Assembly: GCA_001936135.1 (NCBI GenBank)
Contig: CP012812.1
Location: 1,240,001-1,304,000, forward strand
Direction: 5' to 3'
Length of the DNA stretch: 64,000 nucleotides
From: Saccharomycopsis fibuligera x Saccharomycopsis cf. fibuligera
Taxonomy: Eukaryota > Ascomycota > Saccharomycetes > Ascoideales > Saccharomycopsidaceae
Shown here: positions 1-10,342 of the stretch, piece after piece
Layout: every line of letters begins with the position of its first letter
Numbering within the stretch: position 1 is the first letter of the stretch
Translations under genes and position numbers: made by a program
The notes under the pieces: model-generated
What the model was told of the DNA's origin: nothing
Database searches by the model: none
Seen by the model: only the letters and a program-made list of their open reading frames with translations

Positions 1-135
1 GATTGGGAATATTATATTAAACCAAATGTCCATGTTCGCATTAATATTGCACGATTGATATACAAGAACGGCAGAGTTTATGTTTTGAGGCATCCTCAAG
101 CTGAAAAATGGCTCAGAAGAGCTGGTTTATGGTAG
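1..135 (+). CDS. C-terminal end of an unidentified protein (5' truncated by window edge)
   Basis: Frame 1 is open from the first base to a TAG at 133-135 and gives 44 residues ending in the sequence QAEKWLRRAGLW. The stretch is basic and rich in aromatic residues, looks like normal coding sequence, and stops 30 bases before a long T run typical of 3' flanks here. I do not recognise the family from so short a tail. The start and most of the gene lie to the left of the window. Confidence 0.6.
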   Translation, partial: DWEYYIKPNVHVRINIARLIYKNGRVYVLRHPQAEKWLRRAGLW

Positions 136-497
136 TTGCCTCGCAGGACTATAACTATGTTTGTGTTTTTTTTTTTTTTTTTTTTTTTTTTCCAGTCATG
201 TTGTGAATATTTTTTTTTTTTATTGGTTAATGTCAAAGCGTGCTCAATTATATTTTGCACTGTTCTAGCTAACTGGGTTTTATTTTATTTTTTTTCTTTT
301 ATTTTTTATTTCTTATTTTTTAATTTTTGTTTTTATTAATGATGAAAATCTTGGGTTTCAGTATGTAATGGTGATAAAGATCAAATTAACACATTTTTTA
401 CTATTTTGCCAATGGTACAAAATCAATGAAGGTGTTTTTCTAAAGCTTATGTAGACAACTGGAAAAATGGGCAAAAGACAAAGTACAAGATATCTGC

Positions 498-499
<2 letters not shown>

Positions 500-542
<43 letters not shown>
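500..542. repeat. T43 homopolymer
   Basis: Forty-three consecutive T bases. Confidence 0.9.
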
Positions 543-543
<1 letters not shown>

Positions 544-2154
544 TGAAACGTCAAGCATTCAAACTTTCATACTATATAAACAGCGAGTATCATGATATAG
601 ATTTAAATGTTTGCCTTTTCTCTGTGGTTTCAATTTAGGCTTTTTTGTAATGCTATATTTCTCTTTTTCCCATTGCGTTTTCTATTCAAACTTATGTGTT
701 TTTAATATTAAAATTATTACCTATGACATTCAGATGGTTATTACTTAATCGTTTGTTCTTGTTCTCTGCAAATAATAAATATTTCTTCTTCTTCCACAAC
801 TTCGTCACCCGAAAATCTTAAAAACAAAACCAAGACCACCCCTTTAACTTATCTACTTCAATACCAGTAATTGAGTTTATGTTTCCTCATATAAGCCAAA
901 AACGTTTGCAAAGGTTTTTCAAAGGAATTTCTTGGCCAAATTTCTCAACTTAAAATCTTAAAATTCAAACCATCTAAATTCAAAGTATTCTAGTTTGAAA
1001 AATTATAAAAAAGGTTTTACAGCTACGTAAAAGGCAACCAAGTCTGTTTTGTCTAGTGGTGACGAACTACCGAAATTGTCTAAGATTGCAAATACAATTT
1101 TTTGATAATGATGCTAGTCAAATAACTTTGACGTTGGTCTTCATTTTTAAGTTCATAGATGTTTTTATGAAGCTATTAGCCTTTTTGTTTTTTAAATTTA
1201 GCCGCAGGTTTACCTCCTTATTTAGCTAGCAGAATTTCTATTTTGTTAAAAGAAGTCAGCTCGCTTTAGTTGATGCAAACCTACTTGAATAACACAAGGT
1301 TCCCCATTGTAACATCCCTCATTTTGCCCTTATATATTGTTTTAATGCTTTGAACCAGTACTACACAGCGAAATATCACTGGTGTGCTGATATTCTCGAA
1401 ATTCAGCCAGGATGATGACATCTACTAGTTCTAACTAGCAAAAAAAAAGCAGACAAACAGCCCCTGGCCCTCACAAAGTAAATACCAAGCTTCCAATTTG
1501 AGTACCAGAGCTAACACTTACTATGAAACGCTGTTGGAAATGTTGGAGCTGTTGCTAACCCAAAAACTTCTCCTAATTAGGCCGTGATTCTGACTCCTAC
1601 TCTTTCAGTTTCCAGTTTCAGCGCTTCACGAGACGCCGCGACGTATTCAGACGCATGGAAGCTGCCGCTTGTTTTCTCGAAGCACTGGCGGAGTTTTTTT
1701 GTTTGGCAGAGATCGGCGCGCAACACAATAATACCAAGAAGTACGCAACAATAGGCAATATGGGCTTCGCTTCAGTGTTGTGTGTACCTTTACTTTTTTT
1801 CCCACAGTTTTTGACCAATTAGTGCCTTTTTTCTGTGATGCGGTCATAAAAGAATTTAAGCTGTTGTATGACTGCCATTCCACTTGATGCAAAGAATATA
1901 TGTCTCACCTAAGTCTTATTTGCTAAGCAGCTGGGCTGGATAGTCAAACGGGGTTGACCGCAGTTAAATCAGACGTTTCGCATCAGTTTAAATGAATTAA
2001 CAGCCAACAGCGGGAACTGCAATGATTGAACATTTAGCTGCTGTTTTGCTTTTACCAGACGCACTTTCCTTTCCTGTTTGGGAGCGCCGCCCAGACGTGG
2101 AATTCTATTGTGGGTTGTCAATACATTGAATTTCACCGTTTGATCAGCTTTTCT

Positions 2155-2156
<2 letters not shown>

Positions 2157-2201
<45 letters not shown>
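2157..2201. repeat. A45 homopolymer
   Basis: Forty-five consecutive A bases about 220 bp upstream of the RGS gene. Confidence 0.9.
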
Positions 2202-2203
<2 letters not shown>

Positions 2204-2420
2204 TTTTGTCTTGCGCCCAGGAAAAACACACAGAAAATAGTGTGACATCCAGAAAAAACCAAACGTGCAAAAAACAAAAAAAGTGGCACACAGAAGGTAC
2301 AATAAAATTTTCTTTTCCTTTTGACCCCCCAACACATTGTTATTGCACTATTGCCAGAAGGCTTTCATGGATGCCGCTCGTTTTATGATACTCTGATTCA
2401 AAAAAAAGGAGATAGGCGCC

Positions 2421-4826
2421 ATGTCCAGCATTTTTACCAGCGGCCTTTCTGACGCCAATCACAGCAACACTTCAGGCTCCAACAATCCAGGCAGCGAAAG
2501 CCGCACGACATTCTTCAAATGGCAATATGATCAGCAGCCACAAAGAACGCCCAGTAACCAGAAGTTTTCCCTAGAAGAGCTAATCAACTGCTGCTATATA
2601 TTGGATGGCATTAATGAGCAAGACTTTGTTAACTTTCTTTTATTGGCCAATACTCAAGTCAAAAACACCGACACCAGCACCAGCGGCAACAATAATACCA
2701 ACAGTCCCTTAAAATACCAAAAGCTTATTTCAAATTACTTGTCCAATAATAACAATGTCTGCAATCTTCTAAGTTTGAAAGTGGTCAAAGATATCCTTGT
2801 CTCCAAAAACATATGCAATAATTTTAATGATTTTCAGCTATCAATATCACCAACAACGACAACAAAAAATGACAAATACGAGGACCCCGAAGACCCACTA
2901 GCACCAGAGGATCCACTTTCTATTACTAATGACAATGACATTAGTGTGAATAGTAATAGTAACGAAAACAGTAATAAGCCAACTGATAGCACTAGCATAC
3001 TTCAATGGGAGGCGCAGAATCTTATTGTAATATCTAAAGAGTTTAAAAATTTTGTACAAAAGTACAAATGCGAGGAGAATTTGCAGTTTTTGATTGACAT
3101 TTACAACTATGAACAAATATGGAATATTTGTTTCAAAAATAAACGTTTTAGTATACTAAAATGCAAGATCACCAATGACAATGTAATGAACAATAATATT
3201 AACGGCAATAATGAAAGCGATGAAAACAACAATGAGACTCAAAACAACCACCAATCTTTTAGCGTTCAGCGTACAACTACAAACAATAAACAAACATCTC
3301 CCAGATTAGCCTCATCATTATCCAGACAAAACTCCACTGCAAATAAAATTTCAAACTTAGTCTCATCATTTCAGAGCATCAGAGGAAGCTTTGATGTATC
3401 TTCTTTTGTGGATGAAAGTTTAACCACTGAAAAACACACCCACAATACAAATGACATGTCCAAGGAGCTATCTTCAGAATGGGATACAGAATTCAATAAA
3501 CAGCACCAACGGCAACAAGAAGAATCGCAGCAACGGCATTTGAAGCAATCATTATCTGGGGAAGTGCCCAATAATAACACCAAAGACTCCCTCTCGTCAT
3601 CGTTCAATGTGAAATTTAGCCATGTCAACAATAGCGAATCAGCAACAACCGAAGCAGCGGCAGTCCAGGAATCAGCATATTTGAGCGAGCAAATATTAAC
3701 TGAGTTGAAAAAGCTTTTGAATGAAAAATGGGATAATATCATTTACAGCTATGTTAATGACGATTCACCTTTCCAGATCAATCTTCCCGATGATGTATTC
3801 AACAAAATACAAGCGGAAGATTCCAATTCTCATGTACTATACCATTCGCCAATAACATTGTTACATGCCAAGAACTCAGTAGTTCAATTATTAAAAGAGA
3901 ACATATATCATCCGTTTCTCAAACAATTGAACCAGCGGCAGCACCAACTCAAGTTATCGTCGCCAGTACCAACTTTCCCAACAGCAAGCCCTTCAACAAC
4001 CGGCAATAACATAACCCATCCTCAGACCATGTCATCTAAAGATTTTACAAGCATAGCCACTAGTTATAGACCGCTATCAGGAATAGCGAAAATCAGAGAC
4101 TCTGTTTCTACCAACAAAAAATCATCTGTATCCAGTATGTTTTCCAGTCCACGAAGAAGCACCAACAGCAAAACAAACTCGATGCTCTGGCTCTCCAGGG
4201 CTGAGAATAGCTTTGATTCTGAGTATGGCATTGCACTACCAAACAGCGTTTATGAAACCAACGGCAACCAGAACCAATTCATTATCAAATCAATCTCTGA
4301 AAACGGTCGACTGTCGCCAGATATAGAATCGCTGTTAGAGCTACATCGACATTCACAAAAACCTGTGAAACTGGATTGTCCATACCAAGAGGCAGTCGCA
4401 GCCGCAGCTGCAGCTGCAGCATCTGCGTCTGCACTAACACAACTGCAATCATCACCAAATTTTTATCAAGAAAGAACACATCGCTCTATCAGTGTTGCTA
4501 ATGCTACCAACGCTGCTAGTGCAGCCAGTAAAAGTCGCAGTCAAAATCATGGGACCATTTTAAAAAGCGAAACCACCGCTACATGTGCTGCAAATACGGC
4601 TACTGATATGGCATCCAGCACTGCTTCTTCGTCGTCTTTTCAAATTGCCAACAATTGTAATGTTTCTTATGGAGCACGAGCCATTATCAGTAGTGGTAGT
4701 GTGACTCACAAGGGACCTTGTGGTGTGGTGGCGACAGAATCCTCATATACACCATCATCTCCCCCTTTGAATAAACGCAGAGCGGGTTGGTTAAAGTTGA
4801 AAAAGATGATCAAGCAACAGCGATAA
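2421..4826 (+). CDS. RGS-domain protein (regulator of G-protein signalling), Rgs2-like
   Basis: 801 residues from an ATG preceded by an A-rich leader. Residues about 205-240 match the first half of an RGS fold (FVQKYKCEENLQFLIDIYNY, the classic CEENL motif). About 418-500 carries the second half: WDNIIYSYVNDD, INLPDDVF and HSPITLLHAKNSVVQLLKEN. The halves are separated by roughly 175 residues of Ser/Asn/Gln-rich linker. RGS proteins speed GTP hydrolysis on heterotrimeric G-alpha subunits. The tail contains an alanine run and ends in a basic KLKKMIKQQR. No DEP domain is visible, so it is unlike Sst2 and closer in build to Rgs2. CTG codons in the tail would encode Ser if the CTG-clade assignment is right. 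The RGS call is firm; the exact orthologue is not. Confidence 0.75.
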   Translation: MSSIFTSGLSDANHSNTSGSNNPGSESRTTFFKWQYDQQPQRTPSNQKFSLEELINCCYILDGINEQDFVNFLLLANTQVKNTDTSTSGNNNTNSPLKYQKLISNYLSNNNNVCNLLSLKVVKDILVSKNICNNFNDFQLSISPTTTTKNDKYEDPEDPLAPEDPLSITNDNDISVNSNSNENSNKPTDSTSILQWEAQNLIVISKEFKNFVQKYKCEENLQFLIDIYNYEQIWNICFKNKRFSILKCKITNDNVMNNNINGNNESDENNNETQNNHQSFSVQRTTTNNKQTSPRLASSLSRQNSTANKISNLVSSFQSIRGSFDVSSFVDESLTTEKHTHNTNDMSKELSSEWDTEFNKQHQRQQEESQQRHLKQSLSGEVPNNNTKDSLSSSFNVKFSHVNNSESATTEAAAVQESAYLSEQILTELKKLLNEKWDNIIYSYVNDDSPFQINLPDDVFNKIQAEDSNSHVLYHSPITLLHAKNSVVQLLKENIYHPFLKQLNQRQHQLKLSSPVPTFPTASPSTTGNNITHPQTMSSKDFTSIATSYRPLSGIAKIRDSVSTNKKSSVSSMFSSPRRSTNSKTNSMLWLSRAENSFDSEYGIALPNSVYETNGNQNQFIIKSISENGRLSPDIESLLELHRHSQKPVKLDCPYQEAVAAAAAAAASASALTQLQSSPNFYQERTHRSISVANATNAASAASKSRSQNHGTILKSETTATCAANTATDMASSTASSSSFQIANNCNVSYGARAIISSGSVTHKGPCGVVATESSYTPSSPPLNKRRAGWLKLKKMIKQQR

Positions 4827-6061
4827 CAACAGTTTACATTGAAACTACAAATTGTAATAGGGGGCTGACCTACAATTTGTGTTTTCTTTGTCTGCTTGCT
4901 CAGCTTCGTTATTTCTTATAATGTTATCTAAGTTCCAAGTTTTCTCATGTTTTAATGTCTTTACTTTTCACAAACATGTTCAGTTTTTCTTTGTTTCATT
5001 TTTTATTTTTCTCATTTTTTTTGGATTTTATTTCCAGTGTACAGTATTATCAACTGTTGACTAAAACTTTCATTCTAGATTACAATTTTTCTTTAGTTTC
5101 GGTTTTGCTTGCTAAATTTTTCAAGGTTCTTTTTTTTTTTTTTCCTTTTTTCTTGTCGGTTTTCTTTGGGTATTTTTCTTTAGGAATATTTCTCTGACTA
5201 TGCAATGACGTCTGGCCAATTTCTGACTGTATTTCTCATTTTTCAGTTTTTCTTATATGACCATATTAAGCTGGAATCTTAATATATTGCGAAGAATGTC
5301 CATAATAATAATTACTTTGTATTCCATTTTTGTGTTGTTCGAAACTACTATTGCTCCTCCTCTCTTTTCTGTCAGCTGCTAGTCCGGTATCTAAAGTTAT
5401 TTTAAGTCAAGGACTGCGCTATCCATTTATCGAGACGTATAGCTTCTGCTCTTAGCGTGCTTATAGCAATTCATGCGTGATCGTTTTCTTAGTTTTATAC
5501 CCATATTGCAGTTATACCTGAGCCTGCATTATAGTGCAGCACCTCGGAAAAAACAACAAAACACCGAGGCCGCCAAAAGTAAGAACAAGATCGCAAAAAT
5601 TCAGCGGTTTTTTGTGAGAAATTAGGCATTTGAGTGTGTGACTGGTGAGAGTGAGGGTCCTTAACACCGAGTCAAGTGATTCTTAGATTTTTTTTTAGAC
5701 TGAATCATCTACCTATCAATAAAGAAAAATATAAGAACAGTGAAATTTTTTTTTTTTTTCTTATAAGATTTTCCGAAAATTATCTTTTCTCTTCCCTGTT
5801 TCTTCTTTTTTTTTTTCCTCCCTACACAATAATACAGTCTTGATTTATCAACTTTGTGAAGTCTTCGCGCAACGCAATCGATATTTGACATCACCTCTTT
5901 TCTTTTGCTAATTACAAAGAGACACTCGTTCGAGAACTATTGATTAGTGATCAACAAAATAGTTTAGCTGACCTGATAAACTACAACAACAACGTCAAGT
6001 AAACTACCAATACCGACACAGCTTTCAATTTATATTTATCAGTTTTATTAAATACCACATA
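4827..6061. other. Intergenic: 3' flank of RGS gene and promoter of FSH-type hydrolase
   Basis: T-rich 3' flank, then about 700 bp of mixed sequence leading into an A/C-rich leader directly before the ATG at 6062. I see no gene, tRNA or repeat. Small open frames are low complexity Phe/Lys runs. Confidence 0.6.
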
Positions 6062-6958
6062 ATGGCCACTCCAGCTAGAATCCTTTGTCTTCACGGTTTT
6101 GCCCAAACCGGCGCCGTTTTCTCCGCCAAGTCCTCGGGGATCAGAAAGATGCTCAAAAAGCACAAGATTGAGACTCTTTACCTTGATGGTCCAATTCAAT
6201 TAAAAGCAGAAGACTTGCCATTTGAAATTCCAAATGCCGCAAGTCTTGGTGCTGAAGCCGGAGATGGTGAAAGTTTCGATTTTAAATCATGGTGGTACAA
6301 TGTCGATGATTTTGATATCGAACCTGCCATTGCCTCTGTTACCAGTTATATTAAAGAAAATGGTCCGTTCGATGGGATTTTGGGATTTTCTCAAGGTGCT
6401 GCATTTGCTCAATTAATCACCAACCACATGGAAGCTCTCGGTAATACCAAACCAGTAAAGTTTGCCGTTTATTTCTCAGGTTACACTTTGAAAAATCAAC
6501 CGGTGATTGAAAAGTACTTGGCCCAGAAGATCAGCATTCCAACCTTGCACATCATGGGTGAATTGGATACCGTGGTGGCAAGTCAAAGATCTTTGGATTT
6601 TGTGGAAAAATTCACTGAACCGGGCACAGCTACGATTTTCAAGCATCCTGGTGGACATTATGTTCCTAACCAAAAACCAGTGGTCAAACAGTGGGCTGAA
6701 TGGGTTGTGAATCAATTAGGAGGCGGTGAAAGTAATGCTAATGGCGCTGGCGCTGGTGGTGAGAAAAAGGAACAAAAACCACCAAAGCAACCAAAGGCAA
6801 AGAAGGAGAATGCTAAGAAGGAAGACGGTGCTCCTGCTGTTACTGAAGGTGCTGAGAAGAAGGATGATGCTAAGGCTCAGGAAGAAGCGCAGGCTAAAAA
6901 AGATAGAGAAGAATTAGAAGAGCTTGCTAAGGGGATTGACAACCTCGGAAAGGCTTGA
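6062..6958 (+). CDS. FSH-family serine hydrolase (alpha/beta hydrolase) with charged tail
   Basis: 298 residues. Residues 1-220 form a compact alpha/beta hydrolase of the yeast FSH1/2/3 family. It starts with the ILCLHGFAQTG oxyanion region, has the nucleophile elbow GFSQG (Ser110), the acid in HIMGELDTVV (Asp169) and the base in HPGGHYVP (His199). Family members are small cytosolic esterases with poorly known substrates. Residues about 221-298 are an extra Lys/Glu/Ala-rich tail with no counterpart in the catalytic fold I know. The tail stays in frame and uses similar codons, so it appears to be part of the gene. An (AT)n run follows the stop codon. The family assignment is strong, but which of the FSH paralogues it matches cannot be told here. 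Confidence 0.85.
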   Translation: MATPARILCLHGFAQTGAVFSAKSSGIRKMLKKHKIETLYLDGPIQLKAEDLPFEIPNAASLGAEAGDGESFDFKSWWYNVDDFDIEPAIASVTSYIKENGPFDGILGFSQGAAFAQLITNHMEALGNTKPVKFAVYFSGYTLKNQPVIEKYLAQKISIPTLHIMGELDTVVASQRSLDFVEKFTEPGTATIFKHPGGHYVPNQKPVVKQWAEWVVNQLGGGESNANGAGAGGEKKEQKPPKQPKAKKENAKKEDGAPAVTEGAEKKDDAKAQEEAQAKKDREELEELAKGIDNLGKA

Positions 6959-6977
6959 GTTGATATACTATCCTTTG

Positions 6978-7017
<40 letters not shown>

Positions 7018-7959
7018 TATTGTTTAACCATTTCTTTTTTTTCTTCTTTTTTAATTTTGGAGGCATTTGGCATAATTAATAGATATATAGGCAAGAAAAT
7101 GAACTTTTAACTGCGTTTATCTTCTGATGATTTTGGCCAACATTGAAATTGAATATTTTGACAACATTGATATGAAATATCAAAGCGAAATGATATAGCA
7201 AAGAGTGATAACGTCTACCAAACTGCCGAAAGTTTGAAATCTCACAAAAAGATTTTTCCCATTACACGTAAAAGATTGTGTTGGTCAAGCTTTTAGTGTT
7301 TAACGATCCAGAAACTTGCCCTTCATATGTACGACTTATCGTGATTTATAGTCCAGAGCCCCGCTTCTAGAGTTTCGTAATAAATGATTTACATTGCACA
7401 TTTAGCCAAATAGTTTACAAACACCCTAATCTTTTTATTTTTAATCTGTCCTTGAAATTTGAAAGTCCGCACCGTCGGCTAGTTCAATATGTGCTTTGAG
7501 ACCCTTTTCCAAACTACAGGTGTAATATAGTGCATAGACCACTGAGCATCAAAATTCTTGCAGTTGACAAAACACTTATTTTCGCCTCTAGTACATTTTG
7601 TTTATATGTCAGTATCTTCTGTCTACCTGTAAAGAGCATAATACCAATGTAGATATAAAGACAGGCAGAAGCAGAGAATGACAGAGACAGAAGCAGCTAA
7701 CTAGCACATTGGAATGATCCGTTCCTAAGGTGCATGCATCACACAGGGTAACATACTATTTTTTCAAAAACGGTAAAAAAAATTTTTTTTTTTTTTTTTT
7801 ATTCTAGTAACTGCTGCTCCTCATCTCTAAATTTTTACTACTATTTGTATCTATATCTGACCAGCTTATAGATAAATCTATTTTCAGCTGCAAAAACTTC
7901 ACTGGGTTTTTTTTTTTTTGAAAAAAAAATTTATAACAAGCTAAAACAAAACAGCAAAA
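6959..7959. promoter_or_regulatory. Intergenic with (AT)n microsatellite and EBP2 promoter elements
   Basis: An (AT)n run lies at about 6980-7014 just after the hydrolase gene. Near the EBP2 start are an A-then-T block at about 7775-7800 resembling the RRPE element and a TCCTCATCTC close to the PAC motif at about 7817. A second A/T block follows at 7908-7933. RRPE plus PAC is the known signature of yeast ribosome-biogenesis promoters, which fits EBP2. Element calls are by eye. Confidence 0.5.
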
Positions 7960-9393
7960 ATGGTCAAGCCAAAGTTGAAGGAAAGATTAGAACTTCTTCA
8001 AGCTAAAGAAGCCATCGCTAAAGAAGAAGCCGCATTTAAAAACAAGTCTCAAAAAAATAAAAAGCAGAATGCAGCCCAAAAACAACATCAACAGAATATA
8101 GAACGCAGCGAGAAAGAAGCGATAGCTAAAGCCATAACGGAAGCTGAAGTTGCTCAGCTGAAGAAAGATGCTCTTGAAAAAGCCAAGTTGAACAAGAAGG
8201 AGGAGAAAAAGTTGGAAAAATTGAACAAAAAGCAGGCCAAGAAGGAAAAGAAGGACAAATTAAGAGAAGAGAAGAAAAAGAAACAGCAGCAGAGCAGTAA
8301 AAAAGAAGGAGGTAGTGGTAGTGAAGATGATGAGTTTGAAGACGCTAGAGAAAATAATGATGATGAGGGAGATGATGGGGCTGCTAGAATCAAGGTTAAT
8401 TCATTAGATGAGGACTTGCAGAAAGACTTTGCCAATGTTGTGGCTGTTGATCATGAAGGAGAAGATGAAGATGATGAAGATGATGAAGATGAAGAGGAAG
8501 AAGAAAACAAATTGGATTTTGATGCTCTTGCTAAGAGTGATAATGAAGATGATGATGATGACGACGAAAGCGAGGATGATGACGAAGACGAGGATGAAGA
8601 AGAAGAAGAAGAAGATCCAGAAAAGGAAGAAGGCGACGTTGCTTATTCTGACGTTGAGTTCGATTCTGATGCCGATGTTATACCGCACACCAAGGTCACC
8701 ATCAACAAAGTTGCCGCTTTGAAAGATTCTCTTAATCGTATTGCCCTTCCATGGGAAACTCAACCATTCACCGAGCATCAATCTGTCACTTCCTCAGTCA
8801 CCGCTGAGCTGCAAATCACTGACATTTACGACGACACAGAACGCGAACTTGCTTTTTATAAACAAGGTCTTGACGCCGCTAAGCAAGCCCGCGCTGAACT
8901 TTTGAAACTCAAAGTGCCATTTTCTAGACCAGCTGATTATTTTGCTGAAATGATCAAGAGTGATGAGCATATGGATAAACTTAAGCAGAAGATGGTGAGA
9001 GAAGCCACTGATGCCAAGAAGGCGGAAGAAGCTAAGAAGCAAAGATTGTTGAAGAAGTTTGGTAAGAAGGTGCAAGTCGCTACTTTGCAAGAACGTCAAA
9101 AGCAAAAGAAAGAAACGTTAGATAAGATCAAATCTATTAGAAAGAAAAGAAAGGATGGACTTGGAGGCATGGGTGATGGTGGTAATGCTGATGAGTTTGA
9201 AATTGCTATTGAGGAAAGTAATGCTGCTAAGGATGAGTTCAATTCTAGAAGAAAGAGAAAGTACGGTGGTGGTGGTGGTGATCGTAATGATCGTGGTGAC
9301 CGTGGTGACCGTGGTGGATCCCAGGGTGGTAACAAGAACAAGAAGGCTAAAAGACCAGGTAAGAGTAAACGTAACCAAGGCGGTATACGTTAG
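7960..9393 (+). CDS. EBP2: EBP2, nucleolar rRNA-processing factor
   Basis: 477 residues. Ebp2 acts in the nucleolus on 60S subunit maturation (27S to 25S/5.8S rRNA processing). The order is: a Lys/Glu-rich coiled-coil N-terminus (1-115); a strongly acidic Asp/Glu block (about 115-235); the conserved EBP2 domain from about 245 with IALPWETQPFTEHQ, YDDTERELAFYKQGL and RPADYFAEMIKSDEHMDKL; then a basic coiled coil with LLKKFGKKVQVATLQERQKQ; and a Gly/Arg/Asp-rich tail (GDRNDRGDRGDRGG) ending in Lys/Arg. All are typical of fungal EBP2. Length is a little above the usual yeast size because of the acidic block. The ATG is preceded by an A-rich leader and RRPE/PAC-like elements. Confidence 0.93.
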   Translation: MVKPKLKERLELLQAKEAIAKEEAAFKNKSQKNKKQNAAQKQHQQNIERSEKEAIAKAITEAEVAQLKKDALEKAKLNKKEEKKLEKLNKKQAKKEKKDKLREEKKKKQQQSSKKEGGSGSEDDEFEDARENNDDEGDDGAARIKVNSLDEDLQKDFANVVAVDHEGEDEDDEDDEDEEEEENKLDFDALAKSDNEDDDDDDESEDDDEDEDEEEEEEDPEKEEGDVAYSDVEFDSDADVIPHTKVTINKVAALKDSLNRIALPWETQPFTEHQSVTSSVTAELQITDIYDDTERELAFYKQGLDAAKQARAELLKLKVPFSRPADYFAEMIKSDEHMDKLKQKMVREATDAKKAEEAKKQRLLKKFGKKVQVATLQERQKQKKETLDKIKSIRKKRKDGLGGMGDGGNADEFEIAIEESNAAKDEFNSRRKRKYGGGGGDRNDRGDRGDRGGSQGGNKNKKAKRPGKSKRNQGGIR

Positions 9394-10342
9394 ACGAGCA
9401 GGTATATTGGTTAGTTACATTTTCTCTTTGCAAGTTGATAGAATTCTTGATGTTGTAAATTATGCTATAGTTATTTCTTTTTATTATTTTTTTTCATAAT
9501 ACTTAACTTTTCTTTTTTTTTTTTTTTTTTTTAGTCTGTTTATGTTCCTTATCATTATACAAATGCATTCTTTATTATCGTGATTCTGTTTGAATATCAT
9601 AATTTTCAGTTGTACGATTCGAAATCAAAATCAATAGACCCTTGCATTTTCGCTAAACTTTGGTTTATACTGTTTTTATCAGCCTTTACTAAACGTTCCT
9701 TTAATAGGCTTGATGAAGAGTTGGTTTTGAGGCTCACTTGCTCACATATTTTGCTCTAAACTAGTATGGGCCGTCTAAAAAGCTTGTCATCAGGTCTAAA
9801 CCTTATAACAATTTCTGAACATCTGGTCTTTGATTCTTCCCCCATTAATAGATGTTATGGTCGACCTTCCTCTACAAGATGTGTGACCGTTGAGTATAAG
9901 CTCATATTGTTAATGTAATCACAATATATTATATATACATGCCACCATACACCACTGCCAAATTTAGGTGTATTATTTACGTAAACAGAGACAATATTAA
10001 AAACGAGCTTTCTAAAAAAGAACAAAAAAGGGTTATTGAAATTGAAAGAGAAGTAGATTAACAAAGTAGCAATTAAATTAAAAGCAAATGTGGCAACAGA
10101 AGAGCAAGAATGGGAAGTATAAAGATTAAATTAAGTAAGTATAGTAAATTAAATTTGTAAGTAAATTGTTTTATGGTAGTATTAGAATACTCAATTTCAA
10201 CTATCTTTTTTTTTTTTTTTTTATCGGTTTTGTTTTGTGTTCTTTCTTTTTCCTTTTTAAAATTATAAATTGTTCGATATTTTATGCATGTGTCTTTTGT
10301 GAATAAAACATAGGCATCAAGAGCGCTTCAAAAGCATAGTCC
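9394..10342. other. Convergent 3' flank between EBP2 and UGP1
   Basis: AT-rich spacer between two genes that converge on it, with T runs near 9510-9532 and 10206-10223. No gene or RNA recognised. Confidence 0.6.

Larger units (their letters stand above)
136..2420. other. Intergenic region with two extreme homopolymers
   Basis: No convincing gene. It holds a T run of 26 (166-191), a 43-base T run (500-542) and a 45-base A run (2157-2201) about 220 bp before the RGS gene start. The short open frames here are mostly translated poly-T or poly-A. No tRNA, snRNA or element was recognised. Confidence 0.7.
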
